Shown here in pieces: positions 9,708 to 17,885 of a stretch of DNA of 64,000 bases; the stretch's first letter is position 1; the number at the start of each line of letters is the position of its first letter. The notes under the pieces are model-generated. The model saw nothing but the letters and a program-made list of their open reading frames with translations, was not told where the DNA came from and did not search any database. This DNA is from Nitrospira_E sp052156535 (GTDB lineage: Bacteria > Nitrospirota > Nitrospiria > Nitrospirales > UBA8639). Where the stretch lies: the NCBI RefSeq assembly GCF_052156535.1, contig NZ_JBQKUP010000038.1, positions 372,001 through 436,000 on the forward strand, given 5' to 3'. The translations under genes were made by a program, and so were the position numbers.

Positions 9708-10537
9708 AAGCGACCTTTCCGGACATCTCAGAGCGGCAGGTCTGTCGGGTCTTACGAGTCGCACGATCGACGCTCCATCGGACGGCCGCGAGGAAGGAAG
9801 CCCCTCCCACACTCGCCGAGCCTTTAGTCATGAAGCTGCACACACTCATTCAAGAGTATCCGACCTATGGCTACCGCCGGCTGTGGGCGTGGTTGCGGTA
9901 TCGAGAGGGACTGGCGATCAATCGGAAAGCGGTGTATCGCGCCTTACGGATAAAGCAATGGCTGGTGCATCAACGAACCCGCACGCCTCGCCCTCGGGCC
10001 CAGCGGTTGAGGAGTCGCACCCCTCAGAGTGATCAGCGGTGGGCCATGGATGTGACCCATATTCCGTGTGGACAGGATGGCTGGGGCCATCTCACGGCGG
10101 TGATTGATTGTCATGATCGCGAGATTATTGGCTATGAGTTTGCTTTACGCGGGAGAGCCAAGGAAGCCGAACGAGCGATAGAAGCGGCCTGTCTCGCACG
10201 CTTTGGCACCTTGCGTCCTGGGGGAACGACCCCGGTACTCCGCAGTGATAATGGTTTGATCTTTCAGAGTCGGCGATTCCGCCAAGCCTGTCGAGCCTAT
10301 CGACTACAACAAGAATTTATCACGCCCTATACGCCGGAACAGAATGGGCTTATTGAACGCTTTTTTCGGAGTCTCAAAGAGGAATGTGTGTGGCAACACC
10401 ACTTTGAGGGATTTGATGATGCTCGGCAGATGATCACACGATGGATGCGCTGGTACAACGAGGAGCGTCCGCATCAAGCGTTACGGTACCGGAGCCCTCG
10501 ACAATTCCGGCAAGAACAACACTCACAGGTGGCTTGA
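9704..10537 (+). CDS. IS3-family OrfB (DDE transposase)
   Basis: A 277-residue integrase-core transposase starting at GTG. It carries an HTH_21-type segment (YPTYGYRRLWAWLRY) and the rve catalytic domain. The triad is visible: D116 in WAMDVTHI, D182 in LRSDNG and E218 in EQNGLIERF. The last two have 35 residues between them, the IS3 DD(35)E spacing. The C terminus RWYNEERPHQAL is typical. The GTG overlaps the orfA stop by 4 bp. Confidence 0.92.
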   Translation: MKATFPDISERQVCRVLRVARSTLHRTAARKEAPPTLAEPLVMKLHTLIQEYPTYGYRRLWAWLRYREGLAINRKAVYRALRIKQWLVHQRTRTPRPRAQRLRSRTPQSDQRWAMDVTHIPCGQDGWGHLTAVIDCHDREIIGYEFALRGRAKEAERAIEAACLARFGTLRPGGTTPVLRSDNGLIFQSRRFRQACRAYRLQQEFITPYTPEQNGLIERFFRSLKEECVWQHHFEGFDDARQMITRWMRWYNEERPHQALRYRSPRQFRQEQHSQVA

Positions 10538-10590
10538 TTTCGGGGGAGCACTACAGGCCAACCATGAGGGCGATCGATACGGAAATGATC

Positions 10591-10604
10591 TTTACAATTG
10601 TAAA
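10591..10604. promoter_or_regulatory. Perfect 14-bp palindrome
   Basis: TTTACAATTGTAAA is a perfect palindrome in the 170-bp gap between the IS element and the lipoprotein gene. Its size suits a dimeric repressor operator, but it lies beyond the 3' end of the leftward lipoprotein gene, so it has no obvious target. AT-rich sequence gives such palindromes by chance. Confidence 0.2.
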
Positions 10605-10722
10605 CTCTGTTGTCCTACCTTAACACATTATACAAATTCGTTTCGAAAGGATTTCTGTCTGGCAGGTCCGCGCGATAGAGAGGCCCCTTCTCCTTTCTTT
10701 GACCACTGACCAAAAGTTGGTT

Positions 10723-11172
10723 TTAGGGATACTTTATTTCAAATACAACCTCGTCAACAAAATCATTTATGTTCCAGTACAACTTCTCCTCGTTGTTACA
10801 TTTTGGCCATGTTCTTTTTAGACAAAAAATTTTCCGGAGGGAATCTCCTTCTTTAAGTCCCAAGAAATCATACACATCACCAGATTCTATAACTGGAATA
10901 GTTTTAAGAAACCATGCCAAATTCTCTTCATTCGGGCATTCATTTACTTTATAACCAAATACCCTTTCTTCAGAATTTCGAGTGACAAATAAATAGAGTG
11001 CAGAACTAGTTTCCTGGCAAGGTGTATATATGAAATGGGGAACTTCTGAATTTTCCTGGCAACCAGAAATAAGAAATGAAAATATAGCAATTAGCAAAAA
11101 AGAGGTGGGAATTGGGAGGATTTTTACATGGTAGTTGGTTGATAATATATTGCCTCTGAGATAGCTTTGCAT
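10723..11172 (-). CDS. Hypothetical lipoprotein
   Basis: A 149-residue protein, last gene of the AT-rich leftward island. A hydrophobic stretch (PTSFLLIAIFSFLISGC) ends in a lipobox with Cys at about residue 38. The N-terminal extension is long, so the true start may be internal, but no in-frame ATG or GTG with a Shine-Dalgarno was found nearer. The mature part has several cysteines that may form disulfides. I recognise no family. Confidence 0.55.
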   Translation of the reverse strand: MQSYLRGNILSTNYHVKILPIPTSFLLIAIFSFLISGCQENSEVPHFIYTPCQETSSALYLFVTRNSEERVFGYKVNECPNEENLAWFLKTIPVIESGDVYDFLGLKEGDSLRKIFCLKRTWPKCNNEEKLYWNINDFVDEVVFEIKYP

Positions 11173-11302
11173 TGTTTTTTTTAAGAATCCGGAAGACTGC
11201 CAGCACCGATTCTTCCCTATAGATGAATTATTAAGTTACCCCATTCATTTCCTTGCATCCGGATGAGAATCTTAAATGGAATCCAAAAAGTTCTGCGGAA
11301 TT

Positions 11303-12394
11303 TTAGTAGCTATTATAAACACGTTGTGTATCCAAAACTTCCTCTGGACGAGGTATTAAGACCTTTTCTAAGGGTGAGAAATATTGCTCTTTAGGAACAG
11401 GGCACATTCTTCGCACACATTGAATTTTTTCTATCCTATCTCCATAATTTAACTCCGAATAAAATCCATGCTCGCTTCTTTCCGGTTCCATCCAATACCC
11501 ACAGGGGTGGGCAGGTTCCTTCGGTTGAGCAAGTTCTACAGGATACACAAGCACCCTACGACCTTGACCCACTGTAACTTCCCACACGAGATCTGATGGA
11601 CCGCAGATTAACTTTTCAAAATACTGAACTTTAGCAGGTTCTGGAAGAATAGACCGAGCTTGTTTCAGTGAAACGGTAATTTCATTAAAAGATGCAGAAA
11701 GGCTATCTACAAGATTTTGTATTCGGTCATCTTCAAATAGGAAAGCTAAAAACCCTATTAAAATATCATCTTGTACTTTGGTGCCTTGAATAACATACAA
11801 GTCATTCCATCCAATTCTAAATTTTATTATATTGAATATTCTAAAAGGGTGAGCTCCTACTTCATGGGTGAGGACGGTTCTTTCAAATAGGACGGTTTCT
11901 TGTATATTTAGTTGTAATAAATTTTGTGAAATTTCTCGAATTTCTTCTTCATTATTAGAACTATTCATGTTTAATATACCCCATACGGGGGGCAATCTTT
12001 GAATTTCGATCAAAATTCTAGGAGGAACACCTTCGCCAAATACTAAATCAAAGCCGTCCCTGACAAACAATTTAAAAATTTCCCAAGCAGTTAAATCAAG
12101 CCCGTGTTTATCAATAATCTCTAAAAAAAAAGGATGGTTGCGACCGAATAAATATCCCGCTAGTTTTGAATTTCCATATTTCTTTACTCCCTGTATTTCA
12201 CGAGGATACTTAACTTTAATAACTCCGTCATTAAAAGAGGAAAGGTGAATAATTCTTGGAGGATCGGGGGAAATAATAAATGCCCAAATTGACCAAAAAA
12301 GGCCCAATGTCGTTACAAGAACGCCAATGACACCAGCGATTGCTCCCACTGCATTCCAAGGGAAACTCACTTTCTGCGGAGAATTTTCTGACAT
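11303..12394 (-). CDS. Membrane-anchored hypothetical protein
   Basis: A 363-residue protein with one N-terminal transmembrane segment (AVGAIAGVIGVLVTTLGLFW) and a large domain of mixed alpha/beta character. I recognise no motif. The anchor suggests a protein held at the inner membrane with most of its mass on one side. The start forms a TAATG overlap with the stop of the small upstream ORF. No strong Shine-Dalgarno is visible, so coupled translation is possible. Like its neighbours it is AT-rich. Confidence 0.65.
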   Translation of the reverse strand: MSENSPQKVSFPWNAVGAIAGVIGVLVTTLGLFWSIWAFIISPDPPRIIHLSSFNDGVIKVKYPREIQGVKKYGNSKLAGYLFGRNHPFFLEIIDKHGLDLTAWEIFKLFVRDGFDLVFGEGVPPRILIEIQRLPPVWGILNMNSSNNEEEIREISQNLLQLNIQETVLFERTVLTHEVGAHPFRIFNIIKFRIGWNDLYVIQGTKVQDDILIGFLAFLFEDDRIQNLVDSLSASFNEITVSLKQARSILPEPAKVQYFEKLICGPSDLVWEVTVGQGRRVLVYPVELAQPKEPAHPCGYWMEPERSEHGFYSELNYGDRIEKIQCVRRMCPVPKEQYFSPLEKVLIPRPEEVLDTQRVYNSY

Positions 12395-12612
12395 TACTTA
12401 ACTTTTAACTCCCTGAACTTTCCCTGGCAACAATATGATTGAGGAATTTTGAGCACAATCCATCCACGTTTAAGTTCAACCGAGCCCGGCAGTTTTTTTC
12501 TAGCTAGGGCAAAATACGACTCAGATTTGGTGGCGATGTTTTTTGCTCCCAGTGTATTAAATGGCCTGGCAATGCCTGTCCTAATATTTCCTCGCCATAT
12601 GTGGTCTCTCAT
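12394..12612 (-). CDS. Small ORF of unknown status
   Basis: A 72-codon frame with a plausible basic composition. It ends in a TAATG overlap with the membrane-anchored gene and begins with a TAATG overlap with the preceding remnant frame. I recognise no family. It could be a small coupled gene, or part of a larger gene broken by frameshifts together with the remnant upstream. Confidence 0.3.
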   Translation of the reverse strand: MRDHIWRGNIRTGIARPFNTLGAKNIATKSESYFALARKKLPGSVELKRGWIVLKIPQSYCCQGKFRELKVK

Positions 12613-13110
12613 TAAATCTCAAATGAAAGAAATTCAACCGGTTGATCAGTTAAGGAAAGAATTATTATCCCTCCGCAGGTGTTTTTTCTTTTTGATATTT
12701 CTGTTGAACTTTGTGAGTGGAATCGTTGGCTCTTTTGGGCATTCAGTCCATCCAGAGGTTGGGAAGGAGGCGTCTGATCTGCCAGATATTTCTTAGAAGA
12801 TACCATGCCTGAATATTTGGAACAATCGACGGACCAAGCCCCTTCTTCGGAAAAGGCTTTGAGAAAACTTTCAATGGTCTTATCATTCTCGTATTCATCT
12901 GGCGCCTAAATGTATTTATTTCTTGTGGATACGTGGATACTTCATTAGAAGAGTTGGGATTGCCGATGATAGCCTACCTCAGGGTTGGAAGCTTTCCTAC
13001 CAGCATTTGGCAGCTGTTTATTTGGAACAGTAGCGCGGAATTGAAGTAGGATGTCGAGAGTGATCTCTGGGGTACATCCATCAAAACAGGGGAAAACGAT
13101 TTAAAGAGGA
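12612..13110 (-). pseudogene. Decayed coding region
   Basis: Two coding-like stretches are readable on the minus strand but lie in different frames without proper starts. One runs from about 12910 to the stop at 12612 (DEYENDKTIESFLKAFSEEG, then SVDCSKYSGMVSSKKYLADQ). Upstream of it, other frames read EITLDILLQFRATVPNKQLP, or, after a stop, AIIGNPNSSNEVSTYPQEIN. The pattern suggests a gene broken by frameshifts and a stop. No family is recognised. Confidence 0.4.
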
Positions 13111-13116
13111 ATCTTT

Positions 13117-13464
13117 TTAGATTTTTGGTTCATACCGTCGACACTGACCATCAGCGTTCCCTTGTAAGCATAAAACAAAAATGGGACTCTTTTGACCTGA
13201 AATAGGATCTATGGTCCATCTCCCTTCTTCCTCCGTCCAGTTCGCGCACCATGGAAACGTAGCTGGTTCGAAGTCGAAATCATCACCTCGATCAACCATT
13301 TGTTTTTCTAAAATCGCCGTTTTATTTTGCTCTTCCTCCCACTTCGCAATTTCTTCTAAGATTGCCGACGAATGATAGTCTCCTCTACCAAAAGGATGAA
13401 CCAGAGGTTTTTCCCGCATATATCGACATTCCGCACAAATTCGAATAGCAGGTTCTATATCCAT
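13117..13464 (-). CDS. Single Cys-module protein
   Basis: A 115-residue protein with the order CAEC, FPWCANW, VLC, QCRRY. The spacing suggests metal binding by paired cysteines. A helix rich in Glu and Lys (AILEEIAKWEEEQNKTAILE) separates the first pair from the rest. The same order occurs twice in the zinc-ribbon protein at 16964-17764. Two ATG codons are near: the Shine-Dalgarno GGGAG touches the one at 13473 and lies 9 nt before the one at 13464, so the latter is chosen. It is leftward and follows the 463-residue zinc-ribbon gene. Confidence 0.65.
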   Translation of the reverse strand: MDIEPAIRICAECRYMREKPLVHPFGRGDYHSSAILEEIAKWEEEQNKTAILEKQMVDRGDDFDFEPATFPWCANWTEEEGRWTIDPISGQKSPIFVLCLQGNADGQCRRYEPKI

Positions 13465-13558
13465 TTTGTTCATCTCCCTAGCTTAACCCTAGAAATAAGT
13501 GAATTCCATATGCCTTAACGGGTTCATTTCCTCTTACCATGCCAGGCACCATGGTTTG

Positions 13559-14950
13559 TTATTGTGTAGACGCCTTTTTATGCTGCACCCAATTCACCGC
13601 TGTTAAATACCCCAAATCATACAGACTTTTATATTTAGGAAAGAGGGCTTTTGCTAAATCAGGATCCTGCTTCTCGAAAGCATTATGGAGCAGTTGCGGT
13701 TTGAGCGGGCTTGGAGGCCAAAAAGGATAATCCACATGCTGATAGTGAGATTGGCTCTTGACAAATGCTTCCATTTTGAATCGCATTTGACTGAGGAGAT
13801 TCCGTGTCATCGTCACAACGTGAAATGACATGTCAAAGAATGCATTGTACCCTTCTAGCCCACGAAAGCTTGCTCCTCCCAATGCGTTACTATGTGTCAT
13901 TTTACTTAAATTTTGTTTTCCGCTTTCCCACCGTCCTTCAAGAAATTCAATAACATCTTTTAGTTTATATTCACCCGACACCCATGCACCTAATTGCTTC
14001 TTTTCCCACTCCGAGAGCGGTTCATATGGGAAGCTGACTGGATAGCCCTTCATTTGAATCGCCCGTGCAAGCCCATCGGCGAATTCCCGACGGGAAAGAG
14101 GGCTAATAAAAGCTGTGCAAATGGCTTTTGCCTCGGCATCAAGTCCGACGACTCCTTCCTTTTTATATCCTTCCCTGAGATTGTGTAATGCGCGCTCAAG
14201 ATTGGAGTGGAGTTTCCGCATGCTCGACATGCAAAATTCCGGATAGAGCCCACTTTCCAGGCGGAGTTTCTCATCATCCAAAAACTGCTGTCTTGCTGCT
14301 GTGCCAACTCTCAATACCCAAAATCCGACACGCAGAGTTTGAAGACACGCTTCCTTAAGGTCATTTTCCGATGCCTGGGAGGAAATACAAAACGCGTCAT
14401 ACGGCCAATCATTAAACATTTCTTGTATGGGGCCAGGCTTTATGATTGCTTTAATTTGTTCGCTGTTTTTCTGAGCGGAGAGTATACGGTCAGGCATTAG
14501 CGCAACCATACCATTCCAAATTTCTTGGTTTTCCCGATACTTCAATAATGTTGCAAATGCATAATTCTCAATAATTTCCAAAAAAGCGATAGAGGAGCCA
14601 TCTGTCCTATGCCTCTGTAAAATAAAGTGCCAGAATTTAACGTATGAGCTCACATCTCCATCTACGAGAAATTTCCTTTCAGCTGCTGCCCACTGCGAAA
14701 GAAATCTAATGAGCTGAGGCCGTTCATTCACCGCAGAAGGATCCATGAAACCTGTAGATGTTGACGGGGACAGCTTACCGCTAATTTTCAATCCACATTC
14801 AGCGCAAAACTTCTCGTTGTCCTTAATGGGGTGACCATTGGGACAGTGCGTGGGAACAGAGAAAATAAGCTGAGCCCCACAGTCGGCACAAAATTTTTGT
14901 GATTGTAAGATTGCAGCCTTACATTCTGGACAAATTGGATTCGTCGGCAT
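13559..14950 (-). CDS. Double zinc-ribbon helical protein
   Basis: A 463-residue protein. The first 60 residues hold two zinc ribbons in tandem (CPEC with FCADCG, then a CPNGHP loop with FCAECG). The remaining 400 residues look largely helical, with no recognised domain. The same N-terminal layout, including the CPNGHP loop, opens the 266-residue protein at 16964-17764, so the two are related by their ribbons. A GGGAGG Shine-Dalgarno sits before the ATG. The ribbons probably mediate protein or nucleic-acid contacts; the rest is unknown. Confidence 0.7.
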   Translation of the reverse strand: MPTNPICPECKAAILQSQKFCADCGAQLIFSVPTHCPNGHPIKDNEKFCAECGLKISGKLSPSTSTGFMDPSAVNERPQLIRFLSQWAAAERKFLVDGDVSSYVKFWHFILQRHRTDGSSIAFLEIIENYAFATLLKYRENQEIWNGMVALMPDRILSAQKNSEQIKAIIKPGPIQEMFNDWPYDAFCISSQASENDLKEACLQTLRVGFWVLRVGTAARQQFLDDEKLRLESGLYPEFCMSSMRKLHSNLERALHNLREGYKKEGVVGLDAEAKAICTAFISPLSRREFADGLARAIQMKGYPVSFPYEPLSEWEKKQLGAWVSGEYKLKDVIEFLEGRWESGKQNLSKMTHSNALGGASFRGLEGYNAFFDMSFHVVTMTRNLLSQMRFKMEAFVKSQSHYQHVDYPFWPPSPLKPQLLHNAFEKQDPDLAKALFPKYKSLYDLGYLTAVNWVQHKKASTQ

Positions 14951-15135
14951 GTCGACCTCCCTTCAGAAAACACTATGTCCCCATTATCCGCTTGACGGGA
15001 AACCTTACAATAGAACAGCGAACCAAAAACAGAAATTTAGGGCGTTTTAATCGTGTAAGACTTAGATGTTACTTAAACCGACCTCATTAATAAGTATTGA
15101 ATCCCAAACGAATTAAGCCCCTTTCAAATTTATCT

Positions 15136-16353
15136 TCAGAGGGAGGAAGAGGGCAACGATTTACCAGAAAGCCAACCCAATGCAGCAGCCATAACACCAA
15201 AAATTGCGGCGAGAAGGGCAAATGCCATTGCAGTATGGTGATGTGGATTTTCAATTTGGTGTCCACGTTCGAGCACACCCATGATGGGCAAAACAGCCCA
15301 TTTCCCAAACCAGCAAACGGACAAGATGAACAAAAAGATGAACGTCGGGATAAAAGTCGTGTGCATAATCCAGAAGAATGGCCCAATTGAGAATCCTTCC
15401 CCTCCTGGGTTCATCCCAATTAAAACCTTTAGGAGCTGGGCAGTTGAAAGGGCTTGCGCGGTCCCAACTAAACCGAACCATAATGCCATACAGGACAGAA
15501 TGGCTGCTACAATTAGGTCCAGAACAATGGCAATTGGAATTGGGTAGCGACGGTTTGGGCCAACGGCTGCTTCGAGAACCCGGAATGTAGCGAGCATCGT
15601 CAAACCGTCAAAAAAAAAGTTTGAGATTAGCATTTGATAGGTCCGAGGCACCCAGGAAGCATTTTCCGCAAAGTGGCCAATTGTCATCGCGATAAACGTC
15701 ACTCCAAAACTAAACCAGACCGAAATTCCAAAGAGGAGACCATTATTAAAAAAATTATCACCAAGTAACTCTCTGGAACGAAAAGAAAAAAGGGTATGCT
15801 CGAATCCGATAATGGTGACAACGGTCAAATACAAATGAAGAGGTAAGAGCCCTATCATCAATACGGTGGCTGACAAAATGTCCATTGACATGCAAAACCT
15901 TAGAGTGATGATTTCAGTGAGAATTGCAAAAAAAGGCATGGGATCTTCATGCCTTTGGAAAAACAAATAGATTCCAGCTACCCACATGTAGATATAAAAG
16001 AGGAAAAACCAACTATTCAAATTTGAAGGAAAACCAATAACATTAATAACTAGCATTGCTGCAATTGCGACTGCACAAGGCCATCCATCCATCCACTCAA
16101 GTTTGTCCCTCACACGGAGGCTTAAAGAATTTTTCCACTTTAGCAAATCATGAATAACGCTCTCTGAGATATTAAAGATTCCTGTGTCCTGAATCTTTTC
16201 CCACCTATTGCGATACCAATCTTGCGTAGACTGTTTTTCCTGTGAGGTTTGCCCGCTTTCTCGAAACTGAAACCACGCGGCGGTCATTCCCGCAATTCCA
16301 CAAATCGCCCATGCCATTATCTGCAAAACCCAAACGCTGTTCTTATCTAACAT
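15136..16353 (-). CDS. Polytopic membrane protein
   Basis: A 405-residue protein with about nine or ten hydrophobic segments. An initial one (VWVLQIMAWAICGIAGMTAA) is followed by a soluble stretch of about 65 residues and then a membrane-dense remainder. No transporter signature is recognised. A conserved-looking patch HHHTAMAF near the C terminus could bind metal, but that is speculative. No clear Shine-Dalgarno is seen. It lies between the two zinc-ribbon genes in the island. Confidence 0.65.
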   Translation of the reverse strand: MLDKNSVWVLQIMAWAICGIAGMTAAWFQFRESGQTSQEKQSTQDWYRNRWEKIQDTGIFNISESVIHDLLKWKNSLSLRVRDKLEWMDGWPCAVAIAAMLVINVIGFPSNLNSWFFLFYIYMWVAGIYLFFQRHEDPMPFFAILTEIITLRFCMSMDILSATVLMIGLLPLHLYLTVVTIIGFEHTLFSFRSRELLGDNFFNNGLLFGISVWFSFGVTFIAMTIGHFAENASWVPRTYQMLISNFFFDGLTMLATFRVLEAAVGPNRRYPIPIAIVLDLIVAAILSCMALWFGLVGTAQALSTAQLLKVLIGMNPGGEGFSIGPFFWIMHTTFIPTFIFLFILSVCWFGKWAVLPIMGVLERGHQIENPHHHTAMAFALLAAIFGVMAAALGWLSGKSLPSSSL

Positions 16354-16434
16354 GGGGTCTGCTACCCTCTATTGATGGATAGATTCGTTGGCATTACAAA
16401 AAGAATTGCTTGGCTCTTTTCACAGCATTTGCGC

Positions 16435-16867
16435 TTAACTAGGGGGAGAGGCAGGTTCACTATTCTGCCTGGGCAGGCAGGTCATGCGTGAATTCTTTTC
16501 AAATATGACCACATCTTCAAAATCCCCCTCAAGAATGTCAATAAATTGTCTTTTTAATTTTCATTTCCCATTCCCTGACCAGCCTTCCAATTCCTTTGCA
16601 CAGCCAATCGTTGTGAGGCGCTTAACTGGAATACTGCCATGTAAATTTGGCTGTCGTAAAACAATTTCAATTTTTTGGCGCAGCTTCCCGCTTGTTAAAC
16701 GGTGCCTTGCAGGAACCTTTCAGTTGAGATCCATCTGCGCTTTTTTTCCGCGATCGATTTATCTGCAACCGATTGGATGGATTCCCGTTCAACACCATAT
16801 TTGGGGTTGAAGGATAAAAGCACAACTATCTCTTAGCCAGCGTCTTACCTTTACTTTTATTACTCAT
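16435..16867 (-). pseudogene. Decayed gene of about 140 codons
   Basis: The 600-bp gap before the polytopic gene holds coding-like sequence in shifting frames on the minus strand. It reads MSNKSKGKTLAKR, then after a shift YGVERESIQSVADKSIAEKK and RRWISTERFLQGTV. A further shift gives SGKLRQKIEIVLRQPNLHGS and VKRLTTIGCAKELEGWSGNG, then after an in-frame TGA, KLKRQFIDILEGDFEDVVIF. At least two frameshifts and one stop separate the pieces. The family is not recognised. Confidence 0.5.
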
Positions 16868-16963
16868 TTCATTCTCTATTTTGCCTCGAAATCGGGTTTT
16901 CTGCATCGGTAGCTTTTGAGAAAACAATCATTTTCCGATCATGGTCAATCCAAGTGCCCGCAC

Positions 16964-17764
16964 TTAGGAAAGAAAACTGGCACTCTCTCCCTCAGGCCAT
17001 TCATGATACGGACAGTCGTGATGCACATTCGGATAGGGCAGACAGACATATCGTTTCCCACTCGTAAAATACCGACACCAATCATGAAACCTGGGCATAG
17101 AATGACACTCCCCTTTTGAATGATAGAGAGTAGCCATCTCGATTGCTCCCTGAGCATCGATACCTTCTTTCATTTTTGAATGGATCTCTGTGTTATTCAC
17201 GCCATAAAGAACGAGATAGGGATCTCCATGGGGCATCCGATGAACACAGCTACTACAATACATATATGTTCGAGATGTCGCCTGAAAATCTGAACAATCT
17301 TTTGCTCGATTCTTCAACTCGCATATTTCATAAATGTCCTGGGAGCTTTGCGCAGCGCAATAGTCGGACAACAGCGGCCTGAACCCCCATTCCCGTCGGC
17401 TAATCTTGATTAGTTCCACTTTCTGCTTAGTTTCGGAAATGCGCTGCTTTGTTTCGTCTTCTTTAATCTTGAGTAATTGCTCATTCATCTTAGTGTTACC
17501 CCATGCGCTCATCAAACTACTTACAGGGGTGGCTACTCTAACGTGGGCACAGCTATCGCAATTAGCTTCTTCCTTTGATTTATTCGCGGATGAGGCCATA
17601 GATATTACTTGATCCCCACAACTAGGACAAAACCGTTCATGCCCTTGCAAAGGGTGTCCATTTGGACAAGCTGATGGAACGATTGCCTGGCCACATTCAT
17701 GACAAAACTTAGCGCCAACACGAATATCTGCATGACAGGCTTGACAAACTGCTAGATTCGGCAC
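16964..17764 (-). CDS. Zinc-ribbon protein with two Cys modules
   Basis: A 266-residue Cys-rich protein with a GTG start and a GGAG Shine-Dalgarno. It opens with the same double zinc ribbon as the 463-residue neighbour (CQAC, FCHECG, CPNGHP, FCPSCG). Two copies of a Cys module follow. The first runs CDSC, a Lys/Glu helix, DYCAA, EICEL and DCSDF. The second runs CSSC, a spacer, DWCRYF, YVCLP and DCPYH. One copy of this module makes up the 115-residue island protein. The modules look like treble-clef or ribbon metal sites. Function is unknown. Confidence 0.7.
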   Translation of the reverse strand: MPNLAVCQACHADIRVGAKFCHECGQAIVPSACPNGHPLQGHERFCPSCGDQVISMASSANKSKEEANCDSCAHVRVATPVSSLMSAWGNTKMNEQLLKIKEDETKQRISETKQKVELIKISRREWGFRPLLSDYCAAQSSQDIYEICELKNRAKDCSDFQATSRTYMYCSSCVHRMPHGDPYLVLYGVNNTEIHSKMKEGIDAQGAIEMATLYHSKGECHSMPRFHDWCRYFTSGKRYVCLPYPNVHHDCPYHEWPEGESASFLS

Positions 17765-17885
17765 TTCACTCCTTTTAGATGTGTGGTGAAGTTCAAATGG
17801 CCTGAATTTGATGGCCTAAATTCCATAAATAATTCGGCCTAATTGGTTTTATCAGGCGAAATTAAACGATTCTTTGCGTTCTTTT

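Larger units (their letters stand above)
9323..10553 (+). mobile_element. Intact IS3-family insertion sequence
   Basis: An element of about 1.23 kb holding orfA and orfB. Imperfect terminal inverted repeats are visible: TACTGCTCCCC at 9323-9333 and its near-complement GGGGAGCACTA at 10543-10553, extended inward by similar GAAA bases. An 8-bp direct repeat TACAGGCC occurs just outside both ends (9313-9320 and 10552-10559). It is not placed symmetrically against the inverted repeats, so it may not be the target duplication. Both reading frames are undamaged, so the copy may still be active. Confidence 0.8.

Noticed and set aside
12449..12796. 115-codon plus-strand frame
   Set aside because: It runs against the coding-like minus-strand pieces and has no Shine-Dalgarno or known similarity.
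16484..16810. 108-codon plus-strand frame
   Set aside because: Composition is not protein-like, and the minus strand holds the readable decayed gene in the same place.
16435..16867. TGA in the decayed gene as a selenocysteine codon
   Set aside because: The same gene also has frameshifts, there is no visible SECIS-like hairpin after the TGA, and no selenoprotein family is recognised.
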